Shown: one piece after another, positions 62,200 to 64,000 of the stretch
Position numbering within the stretch: position 1 is the first letter of the stretch
Layout: each line of letters begins with the position of its first letter
Origin: DATLLJ01 sp965229885
Lineage (GTDB): Bacteria; Acidobacteriota; Vicinamibacteria; Vicinamibacterales; CAVVIG01
Reading direction: 5' to 3'
DNA length: 64,000 nt
Assembly (NCBI GenBank): GCA_965229885.1
Contig: CBDDJX010000003.1
Coordinates: 930,001-994,000 of the forward strand
Position numbers and translations under genes: made by a program
The notes under the pieces: generated by a model
The model's database searches: none
What the model saw: the letters and a program-made list of their open reading frames with translations, nothing else
What the model was told of the DNA's origin: nothing

Positions 62200-63951
62200 A
62201 TGCGCTACCTGCGGATGCTGAGCAACTCGATCGCCGCCGGCTCGCTGGCGACGGCGTATGTGCTCACCGTGGTGATGCAGCTCAATCCCGCGCTGCCGCT
62301 CGACCCGGCCCGGCTCGGGCCGCTCGTGACGACGGTGGGATTGTTTTACACCGTGCACTTCGCGGTCGTCTGTTACGTGCTGCTCGTGGTGCGGCAGCTG
62401 GCCGCGCGCGAAGTGTTCTCGCCCGCATGGCTCAGCGTCGGCGTGCTGGTCTGGCTTGGCGCGCTGGCGGCGGCGGGCGGCGCGGCGTTGATGTGGGCCA
62501 ATCTCTACACCTTCGCTCGCGTGCTCGACGCCGAGACGGTGACGGCGATGACGCGCGGCGCGGGCGCCCTCATCCTGGCGTGCATCGCATTCATGCTGCT
62601 GGCGTGGGCGAGGCGCGCCTTCGGCCGTGAGGCCCGATGGCTCTGCGCATGTGCGCTGTTGCTCATTGCCGGCGCGTCGATCGCCGTTCCTCTCGCGCTG
62701 CGCGGACCAGGCAAGATCCAGCCCCTCGCGGCGCGGTCCCTCGATATCGCGACCGACTTCACGCCGCCTGGCCGTGGTTCGCGCGTGAACGTCATCGCGA
62801 TCGACGCCGGGTCGCTCGATTTCATTGTTCGCGCGACGGCGGAGGGCAGGCTGCCGAACTTTGGCCGGATTCTCGACTCGGGCGCCGTGATGCGTCTCGC
62901 GACCATCCATCCCACCTCGGCCGAGGCCGTCTGGGCTGCCGCGCTGACGGGGAAGCTGCCCCTACAGAACGGCGTGCGTTCCGCGGGGATCTATCACCTC
63001 GCGACAGGCGGCGACGCGCTGCAACTCCTCCCGAACTATTGCTTTGCCTACCAGCTGGTGCGCTTCGGGTTTCTCGTTGACGAGCCGCACACGTCCGCGA
63101 CGCTGCGCACGCGCGCGCTATGGACCATCCTGAGCACGTACGGCTTTTCGGTCGGTGCCGTCGGCTGGCCGTTGACGCAGCCGGCCCCCGCTGTTCGGGG
63201 ATACATCGTGAGCGACACGTATCTTCGCCTCGCCGGCACGCCGACTGGAGTCGTCGATTCGCCGGCGGTCTATCCCTCCGAGGCGCAAGAGGACGTGGCG
63301 CGAGCGATTGAAAACGTGTCGGTGGAGGCGCGCCCAGTCGTGCCGGTGTCCACGGCGCCGCTCGAAGACCGGTACGAGTCGGTCGGCCGGACCGATCGAA
63401 CCTACGATCGCATCGCGCACGAGTTGGCCGAGCTTCGCCAGCCGCAGGTGACGCTGACGCGCTATCAAAGCCTGGATATGATTGGCCACTACTTTCTCCG
63501 CTACGCGATGCCGTCGGAATTCGGCGATGCTCTCGACGAGGAGCATCGCGCGCTTGGAGCGGTGCTCGAGCAGCATTACAAGGTGATTGACGACGCCATC
63601 GGCCGGGCCATCGCGTCACTCGGGCCCGACGATGTGATGCTGATCGTGTCCGGCTTTGGGATGGAGCCGATGGGTTTGTGGAAGCGGCTCGTCGAGAGGG
63701 TCATCGGTGATCCCGATCTGAACGGCACGCATGACGCCGCACCCGACGGGTTCATGATGGCCTATGGCGCCTCGGTCGCTCGCGGCCGTCTGCCCACGCG
63801 GGCGTCGATCGTCGACGTGACGCCGACGATCCTGTATTTTCTCGGCCTGCCGATCGGCCGCGACATGGCCGGCTACGCCCGCACGGATCTGTTTCAGCGC
63901 GCCTTTACCGACGAACGGCCGATCACGTTCATTCCTACGTACGATCGATGA
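62200..63951 (+). CDS. Membrane protein with degenerate alkaline-phosphatase/type I phosphodiesterase domain
   Basis: Four or five N-terminal helices (residues 10-190) precede a phosphodiesterase-like domain: VNVIAIDAGSLDFIVRATAE, IHPTSAEAVWAAALTGKLP (nucleophile region), QSLDMIGHYFLRYAMP (Asp/His of the metal site), and DVTPTILYFLGLPIGRDMAG. In place of the SDHG metal motif there is VSGFGMEPMGLW, so two metal ligands are missing and normal hydrolase activity is doubtful. 583 residues. Relatives with SGFGMEP occur as an apparent subfamily, so this is not simple decay. Confidence 0.8.
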   Translation: MRYLRMLSNSIAAGSLATAYVLTVVMQLNPALPLDPARLGPLVTTVGLFYTVHFAVVCYVLLVVRQLAAREVFSPAWLSVGVLVWLGALAAAGGAALMWANLYTFARVLDAETVTAMTRGAGALILACIAFMLLAWARRAFGREARWLCACALLLIAGASIAVPLALRGPGKIQPLAARSLDIATDFTPPGRGSRVNVIAIDAGSLDFIVRATAEGRLPNFGRILDSGAVMRLATIHPTSAEAVWAAALTGKLPLQNGVRSAGIYHLATGGDALQLLPNYCFAYQLVRFGFLVDEPHTSATLRTRALWTILSTYGFSVGAVGWPLTQPAPAVRGYIVSDTYLRLAGTPTGVVDSPAVYPSEAQEDVARAIENVSVEARPVVPVSTAPLEDRYESVGRTDRTYDRIAHELAELRQPQVTLTRYQSLDMIGHYFLRYAMPSEFGDALDEEHRALGAVLEQHYKVIDDAIGRAIASLGPDDVMLIVSGFGMEPMGLWKRLVERVIGDPDLNGTHDAAPDGFMMAYGASVARGRLPTRASIVDVTPTILYFLGLPIGRDMAGYARTDLFQRAFTDERPITFIPTYDR

Positions 63952-63954
63952 ATC

Positions 63955-63998
63955 TGAGGATCTCAGGATCTGGGGATGTGAGGATGTGAGGATGTGGC
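63955..63998. repeat. Tandem GAGGATGTG-type repeat at the window end
   Basis: Irregular 9-bp units: GAGGATCTC, AGGATCTGG, GGATGTGAG and so on, right after the phosphodiesterase-like gene. It continues to the edge, so its full length is unknown. Confidence 0.7.
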
Positions 63999-64000
63999 GA

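Overview
The window is a high-GC, gene-dense bacterial chromosome segment. It has a Gram-negative envelope: an Omp85 barrel protein, a SurA-type chaperone, a Pal-like OmpA lipoprotein and lipoboxes. GTG and TTG starts are common, and short palindromic repeats are spread through the intergenic space. The gene set and the style of the repeats suggest Acidobacteriota, probably the Vicinamibacteria. That placement is an inference from general knowledge; there is no rRNA or marker search behind it.

Layout. 0-12.2 kb: Omp85 protein and SurA-like protein, a CPBP protease, an NtrC-type response regulator, its histidine kinase (broken by an IS630-type element and several indels), a small lipoprotein, and a B12-dependent ribonucleotide reductase behind paired NrdR-like boxes. 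12.2-25 kb is an accessory zone: hydrolase, DUF547, SDR, an unknown small ORF, a VapBC pair, PspC, an internally deleted msrB, two truncated genes facing each other, msrA, a metallo-hydrolase split by a second IS630 copy, HupE, AlkB, TrmH and a methyltransferase. 25-31.3 kb: yebC-ruvC-ruvA-ruvB, fabH, a broken acetyltransferase and queA. 31.3-39.7 kb: a CAU tRNA followed by tilS, then ftsH, folP, cdaA, cdaR, glmM and pdxJ. 39.7-43.5 kb: an operon with a TPR protein, a YHS-like membrane protein, a class II aldolase, one BMC-H and three BMC-P bacterial microcompartment shell proteins, and nth. 43.5-46 kb: a DUF72 gene, queE, queC and a tannase remnant. 46-52.3 kb (minus strand): a Gld-type ABC transporter, DUF4340 and a PBP4-type carboxypeptidase. 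52.3-64 kb: peroxiredoxin, CDF and CorC transporters, a REC-PilZ regulator, a LysW-like carrier overlapping larE, a methyltransferase, a decayed integrase-type IS, Pal, glutaredoxin, pyrD-pyrK and a phosphodiesterase-like membrane protein.

How the genes work together. The window covers Holliday-junction processing (ruvCAB), queuosine synthesis (queE, queC, queA), c-di-AMP signalling coupled to wall precursors (cdaA, cdaR, glmM), pyrimidine synthesis (pyrD, pyrK), methionine sulfoxide repair (msrA plus a broken msrB), and a compact microcompartment locus built around a sugar-phosphate aldolase. The most interesting candidates are that microcompartment operon, the LysW-like/LarE pair, and small repeats that have become part of coding sequences (signal peptide, C-terminal tail, TilS insertion).

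Quality caveat. At least a dozen single-base indels break otherwise conserved genes, mostly by lengthening or shortening a run of one base. Seven of them lie between 5.9 and 9.8 kb. Many may be consensus errors rather than true mutations, so calls of 'pseudogene' for those loci are provisional.
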